Shown here: positions 15,912 to 25,078 of the stretch, one piece after another
Layout of the letters: each line of letters opens with the position of its first letter
Numbering within the stretch: position 1 is the stretch's first letter
Notes under the pieces: model-generated
Told to the model about the DNA's origin: nothing
Databases searched by the model: none
The model's input: the letters and a program-made list of their open reading frames with translations, nothing else
Translations under genes and position numbers: made by a program
DNA from: Flavobacterium salilacus subsp. salilacus
Lineage (GTDB): Bacteria > Bacteroidota > Bacteroidia > Flavobacteriales > Flavobacteriaceae
Assembly (NCBI RefSeq): GCF_004634195.1
Contig: NZ_SKBP01000006.1
Location: 1 to 64,000 of the forward strand
Length of the DNA stretch: 64,000 bases
Direction: 5' to 3'

Positions 15912-18302
15912 ATGAAACGCACTATTAAAAAAGTAGCCGTTATTGGTTCAGGTATTATGGGGTCGGGCATTGCCTGCCATTTTGCCAATATTGGTGTAGA
16001 AGTCCTTTTGCTCGACATCGCGCCTAAGGAACTTACAGAAACAGAGCAGAAAAAAGGGCTTACATTACAAGACAAAGCCGTTAAAAACAGAATAGTAAAT
16101 GAGCACCTTGCCAATTCACTAAAATCGAAACCCTCTCCTATTTATCATCAAAAATTTGCCTCGCGCATCAGCACAGGAAATATTGATGATGATTTACCTA
16201 AAATTGCCGAGACCGACTGGGTAATTGAGGTAGTGGTAGAACGACTGGATATCAAGCAGAAAGTATTTGAGCAAATAGAAAAATACCGCAAGCCGGGTAC
16301 ACTGATTACCTCTAACACTTCGGGTATCCCTATCCACTTTATGAGTGAAGGACGTAGCGAAGACTTCCAAAAACACTTCTGTGGTACACACTTCTTCAAT
16401 CCGCCGCGTTACTTAAAACTATTCGAAATCATTCCGGGTCCAAAAACTTCACAGGAAGTATTGGACTTTTTAAATAACTATGGAGAGAAATTCTTAGGCA
16501 AAACTTCGGTAGTAGCCAAAGACACTCCCGCCTTCATTGGTAACCGTATCGGTATATACGGTATTATGAGCCTTTTCCACCAAGTTAAAGAAATGGAGCT
16601 TACAGTGGAAGAAGTTGATAAATTGACGGGGCCTGTTATCGGGCGACCAAAATCGGCAACTTTCCGTACGGTAGATGTGGTAGGTCTTGATACCTTAGTG
16701 CACGTTGCCAACGGTATTTATGACAACTGCCCTGATGATGAAGTACACGAACTGTTTAAAGTGCCCGATTTCATCAATACCTTGATGGAAAATAAATGGT
16801 TGGGCAGTAAAACAGGACAAGGGTTCTATAAAAAAGTGGACAAAGACATACTTGCATTAGACCTTGACACAATGGAGTATCGTGCACAAAAGAAAGCCTC
16901 TTTTGCTACGCTGGAACTTACAAAAACTATAGATAAACCCATAGACCGCTTTAAAGTACTGATAAAAGGTACTGATAAAGCAGGCGATTTCTACCGTAAA
17001 AACTTTGCAGGAATGTTTGCCTATGTAGCCAACAGAATACCTGAAATTACTGATGACCTTTATAAAATAGACGATGCCATGAAAGCCGGATTCGGTTGGG
17101 AAAATGGTCCGTTCGAAATATGGGATGCCGTAGGTGTAGAAAAAGGTATTGAACTGATGAAAGCCGAAGGACAAGAGCCTGCTGCATGGGTAACCGAAAT
17201 GCTTGTTTCGGGCAATAAAAGCTTCTATACGGTAAAAGAAGGTAATACCTATTACTACGACATTACATCTAAATCTCAGAAAAAAGTACCGGGACAAGAT
17301 GCTTTCATCATCCTGAACAACATACGCGAAAGCAAAAAAGTATGGAGTAACAGCGATGCCATAATAGAAGATCTTGGCGACGGAATACTTAATCTTGAAT
17401 TCCAAAGTAAAATGAATACTATAGGCGGCGGAGTACTGCAAGGCATAAACAAAGCGATTGATTTAGCTGAAAAAGAATACGAAGGGCTGGTTATTGGTAA
17501 CCAAGCCGCTAACTTCTCGGTAGGTGCAAATATCGGTATGATATTTATGATGGCGGTAGAACAGGAATATGATGAGCTTAATATGGCTATCAAAATGTTC
17601 CAGGATACTATGATGCGTGTTCGCTATTCATCCATCCCTGTAGTGGTTGCCCCACACGGTATGACACTGGGTGGTGGTTGCGAAATGAGTATGCATGCTG
17701 ATAAAGTAGTTGCTGCTGCCGAAACATACATTGGGCTGGTTGAGTTTGGTGTAGGTGTTATTCCCGGTGGTGGTGGCTCTAAAGAAATGGCATTGCGTGC
17801 TTCCGACCTTTTCCATAAAGATGATGTAGAGCTAAATGTGTTACAGGAATATTTCCTTGCCATAGCTATGGCTAAGGTATCAACTTCGGCATACGAAGCC
17901 TTTGATACAGGCATACTGCAAAAAGGTAAAGATGTAATTGTGGTAAATAAAGACCGACAGCTTGCTGAAGCCAAAAAATATGCCAAAATACTTGCCGAAG
18001 CAGGTTATACACAACCGGTAAAACGTAATGATGTTAAAGTACTGGGCAAGCAGGCTCTGGGTATGTTCCTTGTAGGAACCGACAGTATGGAAGCAGGAAA
18101 CTACATAAGCGAGCATGATAAAAAGATTGCCAACAAACTTGCCTATGTTATGGCTGGTGGCGATTTATCAGAGTCAACGCTTGTGACAGAACAATATCTT
18201 TTAGATTTAGAACGCGAAGCCTTTTTATCCCTTTGTGGCGAAAGGAAGACTCTGGAGCGTATACAACACATGTTAACGAAGGGCAAGCCATTGAGAAACT
18301 AA
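15912..18302 (+). CDS. fadN: 3-hydroxyacyl-CoA dehydrogenase / enoyl-CoA hydratase
   Basis: 796-residue bifunctional beta-oxidation enzyme with the dehydrogenase at the N-terminus and the hydratase at the C-terminus, the FadN (Bacillus YusL) order, opposite to FadB. The Rossmann motif VIGSGIMGSGIA is at about 10-21 and the dehydrogenase CGTHFFNPP at about 157-165. The hydratase has HGMTLGGGCEMS and GLVEFGVGVIPGGGGSKEM near 580-625. It is followed after 4 nt by an AbiC-like gene instead of directly by fadA. Codon use matches fadA and fadE but not the inserted gene. Confidence 0.95.
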   Translation: MKRTIKKVAVIGSGIMGSGIACHFANIGVEVLLLDIAPKELTETEQKKGLTLQDKAVKNRIVNEHLANSLKSKPSPIYHQKFASRISTGNIDDDLPKIAETDWVIEVVVERLDIKQKVFEQIEKYRKPGTLITSNTSGIPIHFMSEGRSEDFQKHFCGTHFFNPPRYLKLFEIIPGPKTSQEVLDFLNNYGEKFLGKTSVVAKDTPAFIGNRIGIYGIMSLFHQVKEMELTVEEVDKLTGPVIGRPKSATFRTVDVVGLDTLVHVANGIYDNCPDDEVHELFKVPDFINTLMENKWLGSKTGQGFYKKVDKDILALDLDTMEYRAQKKASFATLELTKTIDKPIDRFKVLIKGTDKAGDFYRKNFAGMFAYVANRIPEITDDLYKIDDAMKAGFGWENGPFEIWDAVGVEKGIELMKAEGQEPAAWVTEMLVSGNKSFYTVKEGNTYYYDITSKSQKKVPGQDAFIILNNIRESKKVWSNSDAIIEDLGDGILNLEFQSKMNTIGGGVLQGINKAIDLAEKEYEGLVIGNQAANFSVGANIGMIFMMAVEQEYDELNMAIKMFQDTMMRVRYSSIPVVVAPHGMTLGGGCEMSMHADKVVAAAETYIGLVEFGVGVIPGGGGSKEMALRASDLFHKDDVELNVLQEYFLAIAMAKVSTSAYEAFDTGILQKGKDVIVVNKDRQLAEAKKYAKILAEAGYTQPVKRNDVKVLGKQALGMFLVGTDSMEAGNYISEHDKKIANKLAYVMAGGDLSESTLVTEQYLLDLEREAFLSLCGERKTLERIQHMLTKGKPLRN

Positions 18303-18306
18303 AAAA

Positions 18307-19302
18307 ATGAAAAGAAAGTTTATTGAACGCTTATTGGTGTTTTTTCCCTTAGCAGCTATTATTGTTACAATCATTATTGTGTGGGCTAAGGGTCATGTTA
18401 CATTATATGATCTTGATTTCGATAAATTAAGTGGTATAGGAGGATTTATTGGTGGTATGGTAGGAACATATCTAACAATTATTGCAACGTTCTATATTTA
18501 TAAAACTTTTCATTATCAAAAAAAAGAACTTAAATCTCAAAAAAAAGAATTAGAGAATCAACAATTATTAATATCTCAACAACAGTTTGAAACAACATTT
18601 TTTAACCTTCTTAATGTTCACAGAGAACTGAAAAAAGATATCAGGTTTGATGAAAGATTTAGTATATCGTACTTAGTTACAAAATTTTATAATGATTATT
18701 TTAGTGGAAGTAAATATGACCCAAAAACTCTTAAACACGAAACTCACACAAGTGCAAATGTATTTCCATTAATAAACAATGATTTGATAAATGTGTATAG
18801 ACTTCACGGAGAAAACAAAAATATAATTGATCGTTTAATTAGTTCTAGTTTATATGAAATTAAAAAAGAGCTATTTGATAAACTATCATACTATAGTAGT
18901 AAATATTCTACAGTAATTTTACAGAAAGGAGATGAGTTTGATTTGAATGAGAAGAACAAAATTCATGACCTATTTGAAATTATCTTTTTTATATACAAAA
19001 ATCAAATTAGTCATTATTGTAGAAATGTTTATCATATTTTAAAGTTTATCCGAGAAAATGAAGAAAAAGAACAAAACTCAAAAGAAAAATATAAACAATA
19101 TGCAGACCTATTTCAATCGCAACTAAATGTTAGTGAACAGGTACTCTTATTTTATAATTTTTTTCATTTTGATAATCAAGAAAAAGGTATTTATTCTACT
19201 GTAAACCTTGTAAATCATTATTCGTTTTTAGAAAATGTAGGTATTGAAAATCTTCTAAATAAAGTTCATACTAATTTTTATAATAAAATAGATTTTAAAT
19301 AA
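18307..19302 (+). CDS. Putative phage abortive infection protein (AbiC-like)
   Basis: 331 residues matching the putative-AbiC type of membrane-anchored phage resistance protein. There are two N-terminal transmembrane helices (about 10-28 and 43-65), a short Lys/Gln/Glu coiled coil (68-92), then the family hallmark QQFETTFFNLLNVHRE (about 92-106). C-terminal helices include KNQISHYCRNVYHILKFI and SQLNVSEQVLLFYNFF. It lies precisely between fadN (4 nt gap) and fadA (1 nt gap) and must share their transcript. It is much more AT-rich than the fad genes, so acquisition is likely. The family call rests on recalled motifs, not a search. Confidence 0.75.
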   Translation: MKRKFIERLLVFFPLAAIIVTIIIVWAKGHVTLYDLDFDKLSGIGGFIGGMVGTYLTIIATFYIYKTFHYQKKELKSQKKELENQQLLISQQQFETTFFNLLNVHRELKKDIRFDERFSISYLVTKFYNDYFSGSKYDPKTLKHETHTSANVFPLINNDLINVYRLHGENKNIIDRLISSSLYEIKKELFDKLSYYSSKYSTVILQKGDEFDLNEKNKIHDLFEIIFFIYKNQISHYCRNVYHILKFIRENEEKEQNSKEKYKQYADLFQSQLNVSEQVLLFYNFFHFDNQEKGIYSTVNLVNHYSFLENVGIENLLNKVHTNFYNKIDFK

Positions 19303-19303
19303 T

Positions 19304-20485
19304 ATGAAAACAGCATATATAGTAAAAGCATACAGAACCGCAGTGGGTAAAGCCCCAAAAGGTGTGTTCCGATTTAAAAGACCCGACGAACTGGCAGCAG
19401 AAACCATTCAGTATATGATGAATGAGCTGCCTGATTTTGACAAGACAAGAATTGATGATATAATAGTAGGTAATGCTATGCCCGAAGCCGAACAGGGCTT
19501 GAACTTTGCAAGGCTCATTTCCCTTATCGGGCTTGATATTGTAGATGTACCCGGAGTAACGGTAAACCGTTACTGTGCATCAGGACTGGAAACCATTGCT
19601 ATGGCTACAGCCAAAATACAAAGCGGTATGGCTGACTGTATTATAGCAGGTGGTGCCGAAAGTATGAGCTACATACCAATGGGCGGTTACAAACCTGTAC
19701 CTGATTACAGAGCTGCCAAAGCAGGACATGAAGACTATTACTGGGGCATGGGGCTTACTGCCGAAGCTGTTGCCAAGAAATATAACGTGAGCCGTGAAGA
19801 CCAAGACAAGTTTGGTTTTGAATCGCACCAAAAAGCACTAAAAGCACAGGCAGAAGGTAAATTTGATAAACAAATAGTACCTATTACGGTAGAGCAGGTG
19901 TATGTAGATGCTAATGGTAAAAAAGCTACCAAAAGCTATACCGTAACCAAAGATGAAGGTCCACGTGCTGATACATCATTAGAGGCATTAGGCAGACTGC
20001 GACCTGTATTTGCTGCTGATGGTAGTGTTACCGCAGGTACATCATCGCAAATGAGTGACGGCGCAGCCTTTGTAATGGTAATGAGCGAAGAAATGATGAA
20101 AGAATTAAACCTTGAGCCTATTGCCCGGTTAGTTAACTATGCAGCAGCAGGTGTAGAGCCACGAATAATGGGCATAGGTCCTGTAAAAGCAATACCGAAA
20201 GCCTTAAAACTTGCCGGTATGAAGCTGGATGATATTGAGCTTATAGAACTTAACGAAGCCTTCGCCTCACAATCGCTTGCCGTAGTGCGTGAGTTGGGTA
20301 TCAATACCGATATTCTTAACGTGAATGGTGGTGCTATTGCCTTAGGTCACCCGCTGGGCTGTACAGGAGCTAAACTTTCCGTTCAGTTATTTGATGAAGC
20401 AAAACGTCGTGGCAGCAAATATGGTATGGTTACCATGTGTGTGGGTACGGGTCAGGGAGCAGCGGGTATTTATGAAATCTTTTAA
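19304..20485 (+). CDS. fadA: Acetyl-CoA acyltransferase (thiolase)
   Basis: 393-residue thiolase that cleaves 3-ketoacyl-CoA to acetyl-CoA in the last step of beta-oxidation. Active-site Cys in VNRYCASGLE (about residue 90), His in GGAIALGHPLGCTGA (about 350), and the second Cys in MVTMCVGTGQGAAG. The ATG at 19304 follows the TAA of the AbiC-like gene by 1 nt, so its translation may be coupled to that gene. It pairs with fadN and fadE as in the Bacillus fadNAE operon. Confidence 0.95.
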   Translation: MKTAYIVKAYRTAVGKAPKGVFRFKRPDELAAETIQYMMNELPDFDKTRIDDIIVGNAMPEAEQGLNFARLISLIGLDIVDVPGVTVNRYCASGLETIAMATAKIQSGMADCIIAGGAESMSYIPMGGYKPVPDYRAAKAGHEDYYWGMGLTAEAVAKKYNVSREDQDKFGFESHQKALKAQAEGKFDKQIVPITVEQVYVDANGKKATKSYTVTKDEGPRADTSLEALGRLRPVFAADGSVTAGTSSQMSDGAAFVMVMSEEMMKELNLEPIARLVNYAAAGVEPRIMGIGPVKAIPKALKLAGMKLDDIELIELNEAFASQSLAVVRELGINTDILNVNGGAIALGHPLGCTGAKLSVQLFDEAKRRGSKYGMVTMCVGTGQGAAGIYEIF

Positions 20486-20504
20486 TTTATTTTGAAGATT
20501 AAGA

Positions 20505-20528
20505 GATTATAGATAATAGATAATAGAT
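20505..20528 (+). repeat. Left boundary repeat of the four-helix-bundle cassette
   Basis: Two overlapping copies of TAGATAATAGAT (20510-20521 and 20517-20528) immediately upstream of the gene. The inverted partner is at 20917-20928. Confidence 0.6.
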
Positions 20529-20532
20529 TGTC

Positions 20533-20901
20533 ATGACTGAATTTAAAAGACACAATTTTAAAAAAATGAAGATTTGGCAATCGGGTATGGATCTGGCAAA
20601 ATTAATTCTTGATATAACAGATACTTTCCCTGCACATGAAAAATTTGGTTTGAAAAGTCAAATGGATAGGTGTTCTTTTTCGATACCTTCAAATATAGCG
20701 GAAGGTTCGAGCCGGACTAATAAATCTTTTAGACATTTTATTGATATTTCATTGGGTTCGTCATTTGAATTACAAACCCAATTATTATTAGCAGCGCATA
20801 AAAATTATATTACAACAGAAACAACGCAAGAAATCGAAAACAAAATAGAAGAATTTCAAAGGATGACGATGAGTTTTCAAAACACTTTGAGCAACGATTA
20901 G
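20533..20901 (+). CDS. Four-helix-bundle protein (23S rRNA IVS / S23 family)
   Basis: 122 residues, the full family length. The typical signature is visible: KMKIWQSGMDLAKLI at the start, FGLKSQMDRCSFSIPSNIAEG in the middle (about 40-60), and an EIENKIEEFQRM helix at the end. Members are encoded in intervening sequences of 23S rRNA genes in some bacteria, and a relative (Avd) serves diversity-generating retroelements. Here the gene sits between fadA and fadE, with inverted repeats TAGATAATAGAT/ATCTATTATCTA on either side, like a small mobile cassette. Molecular function is unknown. Confidence 0.88.
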   Translation: MTEFKRHNFKKMKIWQSGMDLAKLILDITDTFPAHEKFGLKSQMDRCSFSIPSNIAEGSSRTNKSFRHFIDISLGSSFELQTQLLLAAHKNYITTETTQEIENKIEEFQRMTMSFQNTLSND

Positions 20902-20916
20902 TGTCTATCATCCCTC

Positions 20917-20928
20917 ATCTATTATCTA
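20917..20928 (-). repeat. Right boundary repeat of the four-helix-bundle cassette
   Basis: ATCTATTATCTA, the exact reverse complement of the left 12-mer, 12 bp before the fadE ATG. An outer AGATT/AATCT pair extends the inverted repeat imperfectly. Confidence 0.6.
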
Positions 20929-20940
20929 AAAAATCTAATT

Positions 20941-22743
20941 ATGGAAACACAAGAAAAAGAAATAACAAGAGGTGGTCAGTTCCTCGTAAAAGAAACTAAA
21001 AGTGAAAATATTTTCACGCCGGAAGATTTTTCCGAAGAGCAATTAATGATGCGCGACTCGGTTAAAGAGTTTGTTGACCGTGAGCTTTGGGCAAATAAAG
21101 AACGTTTTGAGAAAAAGGATTATGCTTTTACGGAAGAATGTATGCGTAAGGCAGGCGAAATGGGCTTTCTTGGAGTAGCTGTACCGGAAGAGTACGGCGG
21201 ACTGGGTATGAGCTTTGTTTCTACTATGCTGGTTTGCGATTACATTTCGGGAGCCACAGGCTCTTTTTCTACTGCCTTTGGTGCACATACCGGTATTGGT
21301 ACCATGCCCATAACACTTTACGGAACCGAAGAACAGAAAAAGAAATATGTACCTAAACTTGCCACAGGCGAATGGTTTGGCGCATATTGCCTTACTGAAC
21401 CGGGTGCCGGCAGCGATGCCAACTCAGGTAAAACAAAAGCAGTACTTTCGGAAGACGGGACACATTATAAAATAAGCGGACAGAAAATGTGGATTTCTAA
21501 CGCAGGATTTTGTAATCTGTTTATTGTGTTTGCCCGTATAGAAAATGATAAATACATTACAGGGTTTATTGTAGAAAATGACCCTGAAAATGGTATCTCT
21601 TTAGGAGAAGAAGAACACAAGCTGGGCATCAGAGCCTCCTCTACCCGTCAGGTATTCTTTAGTGAAACCAAAGTACCTGTAGAAAATATGCTTAGCGAAA
21701 GGGGTAATGGTTTTAAAATAGCCATGAATGCCTTAAACGTTGGTCGTATTAAACTGGCTGCCGCTTGCCTTGATGCACAACGCAGAACAATAAGTAATGC
21801 TGTTAACTATGCCAACGAAAGAGTACAATTTGAAACACCCATAGCCAATTTCGGGGCTATAAGGGCTAAACTTGCCGAAATGGCAGCAAGCTGCTATGCC
21901 GGCGAAAGTGCCAGCTACCGAGCTGCTAAAGACATCCAGAACAGAATAGAAGCCCGTGTTGCTGAGGGCGAAAGCCACCAGGAAGCGGAACTGAAAGGTG
22001 TGGAAGAGTATGCTATTGAATGTTCTATATTAAAAGTAGCAGTATCTGAAGATATACAAAACTGTTCTGACGAAGGCATTCAAATATATGGTGGTATGGG
22101 CTTCTCTGAAGATACCCCTATGGAGAGTGCATGGAGAGATGCCAGAATTGCACGTATATACGAAGGTACTAACGAGATAAACCGTATGCTTGCAGTGGGT
22201 ATGCTGGTTAAAAAAGCCATGAAAGGTCATGTTGACTTTTTAGATCCTGCAACGAAAGTAGGTGAAGAATTGATGGGAATCCCTTCATTTGATACTCCTG
22301 ATTATTCTGAACTTTTTGCAGAAGAAAAAGAAATGATAGGTAAACTGAAAAAAGTTTTCCTGATGGTTGCCGGTAGTGCTGCCCAGAAATATGGTCCTGA
22401 TCTTGAGGAACACCAACAACTGCTTATGGCTGCTGCCGATATCCTTATTGAAATATATATGGCCGAATCTACCATATTGCGTACAGAGAAATTAGCTAAA
22501 AATAAAGGTGCCGAAAATGTAAAAGAACAAATAGCTATGGCACAACTGTATCTTTATAAAGCTGTTGATATTATTAATACAAAGGGTAAAGAAGGCATAG
22601 CATCTTTTGCAGAAGGCGACGAGCAACGCATGATGCTTATGGGCTTGAAACGTTTTACCAAGTATGCAAACTTACCTAATGTAATAGCACTACGGGAAAC
22701 GATTGCTGCCAAGATAGTAGCTGAAAACAACTATCCTTTTTAA
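20941..22743 (+). CDS. fadE: Acyl-CoA dehydrogenase
   Basis: 600-residue FAD enzyme of the long FadE/YusJ class (classical enzymes have about 380), with a helical C-terminal extension. It introduces the first double bond in beta-oxidation. Conserved segments: CLTEPGAGSDANSGKT (about 150-165), KMWISNAGFCNLF, ILKVAVSEDIQNCSDEGIQI and the YEGTNEINRM motif near 410. It ends the operon at a strong terminator. The four-helix-bundle cassette sits just upstream (39 bp gap). Confidence 0.95.
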   Translation: METQEKEITRGGQFLVKETKSENIFTPEDFSEEQLMMRDSVKEFVDRELWANKERFEKKDYAFTEECMRKAGEMGFLGVAVPEEYGGLGMSFVSTMLVCDYISGATGSFSTAFGAHTGIGTMPITLYGTEEQKKKYVPKLATGEWFGAYCLTEPGAGSDANSGKTKAVLSEDGTHYKISGQKMWISNAGFCNLFIVFARIENDKYITGFIVENDPENGISLGEEEHKLGIRASSTRQVFFSETKVPVENMLSERGNGFKIAMNALNVGRIKLAAACLDAQRRTISNAVNYANERVQFETPIANFGAIRAKLAEMAASCYAGESASYRAAKDIQNRIEARVAEGESHQEAELKGVEEYAIECSILKVAVSEDIQNCSDEGIQIYGGMGFSEDTPMESAWRDARIARIYEGTNEINRMLAVGMLVKKAMKGHVDFLDPATKVGEELMGIPSFDTPDYSELFAEEKEMIGKLKKVFLMVAGSAAQKYGPDLEEHQQLLMAAADILIEIYMAESTILRTEKLAKNKGAENVKEQIAMAQLYLYKAVDIINTKGKEGIASFAEGDEQRMMLMGLKRFTKYANLPNVIALRETIAAKIVAENNYPF

Positions 22744-22778
22744 ATCACAGAATTTTTAGTTTAGTCAAGTTTAATAAT

Positions 22779-22816
22779 AAAAAACTCTCTTCAGAATATT
22801 CTGAAGAGAGTTTTTT
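22779..22816 (+). terminator. fad operon terminator
   Basis: Perfect 19 bp palindromic arms centred on AATATT (AAAACTCTCTTCAGAAT and complement) with A and T tracts. Confidence 0.9.
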
Positions 22817-22862
22817 TATAGTTTACTCATAAAAATAACGAGAATACTATTTTGTTAAAAAT

Positions 22863-23018
22863 TTATAATCTTTTTCCTCTGAATAAATTAAGTAGTATCA
22901 TTACAACCGCTACTACAAGCAAGAGGTGTATTAATGCACTGGTTACATGAAGGGCAAAACTTCCAAGAGCCCAAGCCACTACAAGTATTATTGCAATTAT
23001 ATATAGTAAGTTTCTCAT
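22863..23018 (-). CDS. Lmo0937-family small membrane protein
   Basis: A 51-residue peptide: start ATG at 23018, stop TAA at 22863. It begins MRNLLYIIAIILVVAWALG and ends NLFRGKRL. It has two hydrophobic segments with a central HVTSALIHLLLV, matching the Lmo0937 family (W-LG, IHLLLVIA, RGRR pattern). It follows the DUF4142 gene by 22 nt on the same strand and is probably cotranscribed. Relatives are often induced by envelope or osmotic stress. Confidence 0.85.
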   Translation of the reverse strand: MRNLLYIIAIILVVAWALGSFALHVTSALIHLLLVVAVVMILLNLFRGKRL

Positions 23019-23040
23019 AATTAGTTTTTATAATAATAAA

Positions 23041-23628
23041 TTACATATTATCCATTTGTTCTTTCAGCATTTTTGCTTTTTGCAAATGCTCTCTATGTGT
23101 TGGTAACATATCAGATGCCCATCTTCTTATTTTTTCGCTCTGAGCTTCTTCCGATGCTTCTTCCATCATTTTGATAGTTTTTTCATGTCCGTCTACCATC
23201 ATGTTAATGTATTTCTTGTCGAAATCCGTTCCTGTTTCATCATTAAGGTCTTCCCATGCTTCTTTACCGTCTTCAGTAATAGCCATTGGCAGCGTTACAT
23301 TCATACTTTGTGCAAGATCTTTGGTTTTCTCCGAAGCCTTTGTATGCTGTTCCACCATCATTTTACCATACTCTTTTATACCGGCATTAGTAGCTTTTTC
23401 CTGAGCCATTTTTCCTAACTCAATTTCTTTCATATTCACTTCAGCAGCATGAACAAGATATTCAGAGTCATCTTCCATATCATTATTATCATCAAATTTT
23501 TCTTCGTTTTGCTCTTCTGCTACTTCTTCGGTGTCTTTCTTATCATTTTTACATGATACATTTCCAAGTGACATTGTTACTAAAGCTGCCCCAAGGAGCA
23601 TTTTGCTTAAAAAAGGTGTTCTTCTCAT
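23041..23628 (-). CDS. DUF4142 lipoprotein
   Basis: 195 residues. The signal ends in a lipobox-like region (LGNVSC, Cys about 26), followed by an acidic linker (30-57) and a ferritin-like helical DUF4142 domain. It carries the repeated His/Glu pattern of the family: EYGKMMVEQHTKASEKT, INMMVDGHEKTIKMMEE and LPTHREHLQKAK. The His residues suggest metal binding, though function is not established. It is followed by the Lmo0937 peptide gene, a stress-type pairing. Confidence 0.88.
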   Translation of the reverse strand: MRRTPFLSKMLLGAALVTMSLGNVSCKNDKKDTEEVAEEQNEEKFDDNNDMEDDSEYLVHAAEVNMKEIELGKMAQEKATNAGIKEYGKMMVEQHTKASEKTKDLAQSMNVTLPMAITEDGKEAWEDLNDETGTDFDKKYINMMVDGHEKTIKMMEEASEEAQSEKIRRWASDMLPTHREHLQKAKMLKEQMDNM

Positions 23629-23822
23629 AATTAGGATTGTTTATTGTTTGAATATTATTAGGCTAAATTAGAACATATTACAAGGCGCAGTTGTTACTGT
23701 TATCACAATTAGTGTTATGGAAATACTAAAAGCAGGTATTATATAAGCTTATAAGCATAATAATTTAATGTTATAAAATTATTCCTTGCATAAAAGACCA
23801 TTCATTTTTACAGAAAAAATAA

Positions 23823-23830
23823 TAGATTTG
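23823..23830 (+). promoter_or_regulatory. -7 element of the LETM1-related gene
   Basis: TAGATTTG, a TAnnTTTG match, 18 bp before the ATG at 23849. It supports that start over the upstream TTG at 23786. Confidence 0.5.
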
Positions 23831-23848
23831 TATCATACAACCTCTACC

Positions 23849-25045
23849 ATGATTAACCCTTCTGCAAGCGGATGGATAGATAAATATTTCTCTAGGCTTA
23901 ACTATACATTGCCTGCCACTCTGAGTACTCACGAGTTCTATAAACTTGTAAGGGATACAGGTTTTGTGTATGGACACGTATGGGTGGTAAACTATCTGGA
24001 GAAAGAAGAAAGTAAAGGGTGGACTGCGGAAGAAACTACTAAAGCGGCTTTACTAAATACGCTTTATGGGTTGTACCGAAAATATACAATGGATGACAAC
24101 CCTGCTGTTTTTATAGAAAAAGCTGTACTGTTTTATGAACAGATGACCCCCGAAGGGTATGGTTTTTTGAAAAGGGTATTGCCTACCTCGCCGCGCAGCC
24201 ACGAACTTGAAGGTATTATTGACCAAAGGGTGCGTACTAATGACAACATCATCAGCCGGAACTTTTCGCATATACTTACCAATGCACTGCTTTTTATGGA
24301 TATTCTTGCCTTTAGGCAATACCTTATCGGGGCTAAAATACCTGATAATTATCTGAGGAAGTTGGAAGAAACAGTAGTGAGTTTAGCTTCGTTAGCTTTG
24401 AATAAAAAAACACAAAAAACGGCTTATGATGATTTGCTGATAAAACTATTTGAATCGTCTGTACGATATACTAAACTAAACAGAGTAACTGCTGATAATT
24501 TGGAAAAATTAGAACTTGGTTATTTCGAATCGGAGTTAGAACGCTACTATCTGCTGGACATAGCAGGTATGGCTATGTGGAGTGATGGTGCTATTGAAAA
24601 GAATGAGATAGACTTTTTATACAAACTTGCAGCGCAATTGCACATAAAAGACGAGTATGTAATAGAGAGTATTACTTTTTTTGATGCTTTTATAAAAAAG
24701 AACAGGAATAATATTCCTTATTTTAAATACTCTAACCCTGTAAAACACTTTTATGATCATGCTTCGCAAAATGTAATACGCCTTATTAAAAGAAATAAAA
24801 ACAGGCTGGGGAAAGAGCTTTCTAATAATGGAGAACTAATGGTGTTGTTATCGCAATCAACACTACGAAACCTGGATACTAATGAAAAGAAAAAGGTAAA
24901 GAAACAACTGCTGGAAATATGTAAAACAATACCATCGCTTACTATTTTCCTGCTACCGGGCGGCAGCCTGCTCCTGCCCCTGCTCATCAAGTTTATACCG
25001 CAATTGTTGCCTTCGGTATTTAATGAGAACCTGGATAACGAATAA
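23849..25045 (+). CDS. LETM1-related biofilm-associated protein
   Basis: 398 residues from the ATG at 23849. The N-terminal 200 residues are helical, with GWIDKYFSRLNYTLP at the start and FRQYLIGAKIPDNY in the middle. A TerB-like region (about 235-290; AGMAMWSDGAIEKNEIDFLYKLA) follows. The C-terminus has a basic LETM1-like segment, KKKVKKQLLEICKTIPSLTIFLLPGGSLLLPLLIKFIP, with a hydrophobic hairpin that may insert in a membrane. I recall the family under this name in Flavobacteriaceae. Biochemical role unknown; ion exchange is suggested only by the mitochondrial LETM1 resemblance. Confidence 0.78.
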   Translation: MINPSASGWIDKYFSRLNYTLPATLSTHEFYKLVRDTGFVYGHVWVVNYLEKEESKGWTAEETTKAALLNTLYGLYRKYTMDDNPAVFIEKAVLFYEQMTPEGYGFLKRVLPTSPRSHELEGIIDQRVRTNDNIISRNFSHILTNALLFMDILAFRQYLIGAKIPDNYLRKLEETVVSLASLALNKKTQKTAYDDLLIKLFESSVRYTKLNRVTADNLEKLELGYFESELERYYLLDIAGMAMWSDGAIEKNEIDFLYKLAAQLHIKDEYVIESITFFDAFIKKNRNNIPYFKYSNPVKHFYDHASQNVIRLIKRNKNRLGKELSNNGELMVLLSQSTLRNLDTNEKKKVKKQLLEICKTIPSLTIFLLPGGSLLLPLLIKFIPQLLPSVFNENLDNE

Positions 25046-25078
25046 AAAAAGCCTCATATTGCTATGAGGCTTTTTTTA
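25044..25078. terminator. Bidirectional terminator
   Basis: AAAAAAGCCTCATA, 4 nt loop, TATGAGGCTTTTTT between the convergent LETM1-related and carbonic anhydrase genes. Confidence 0.9.
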
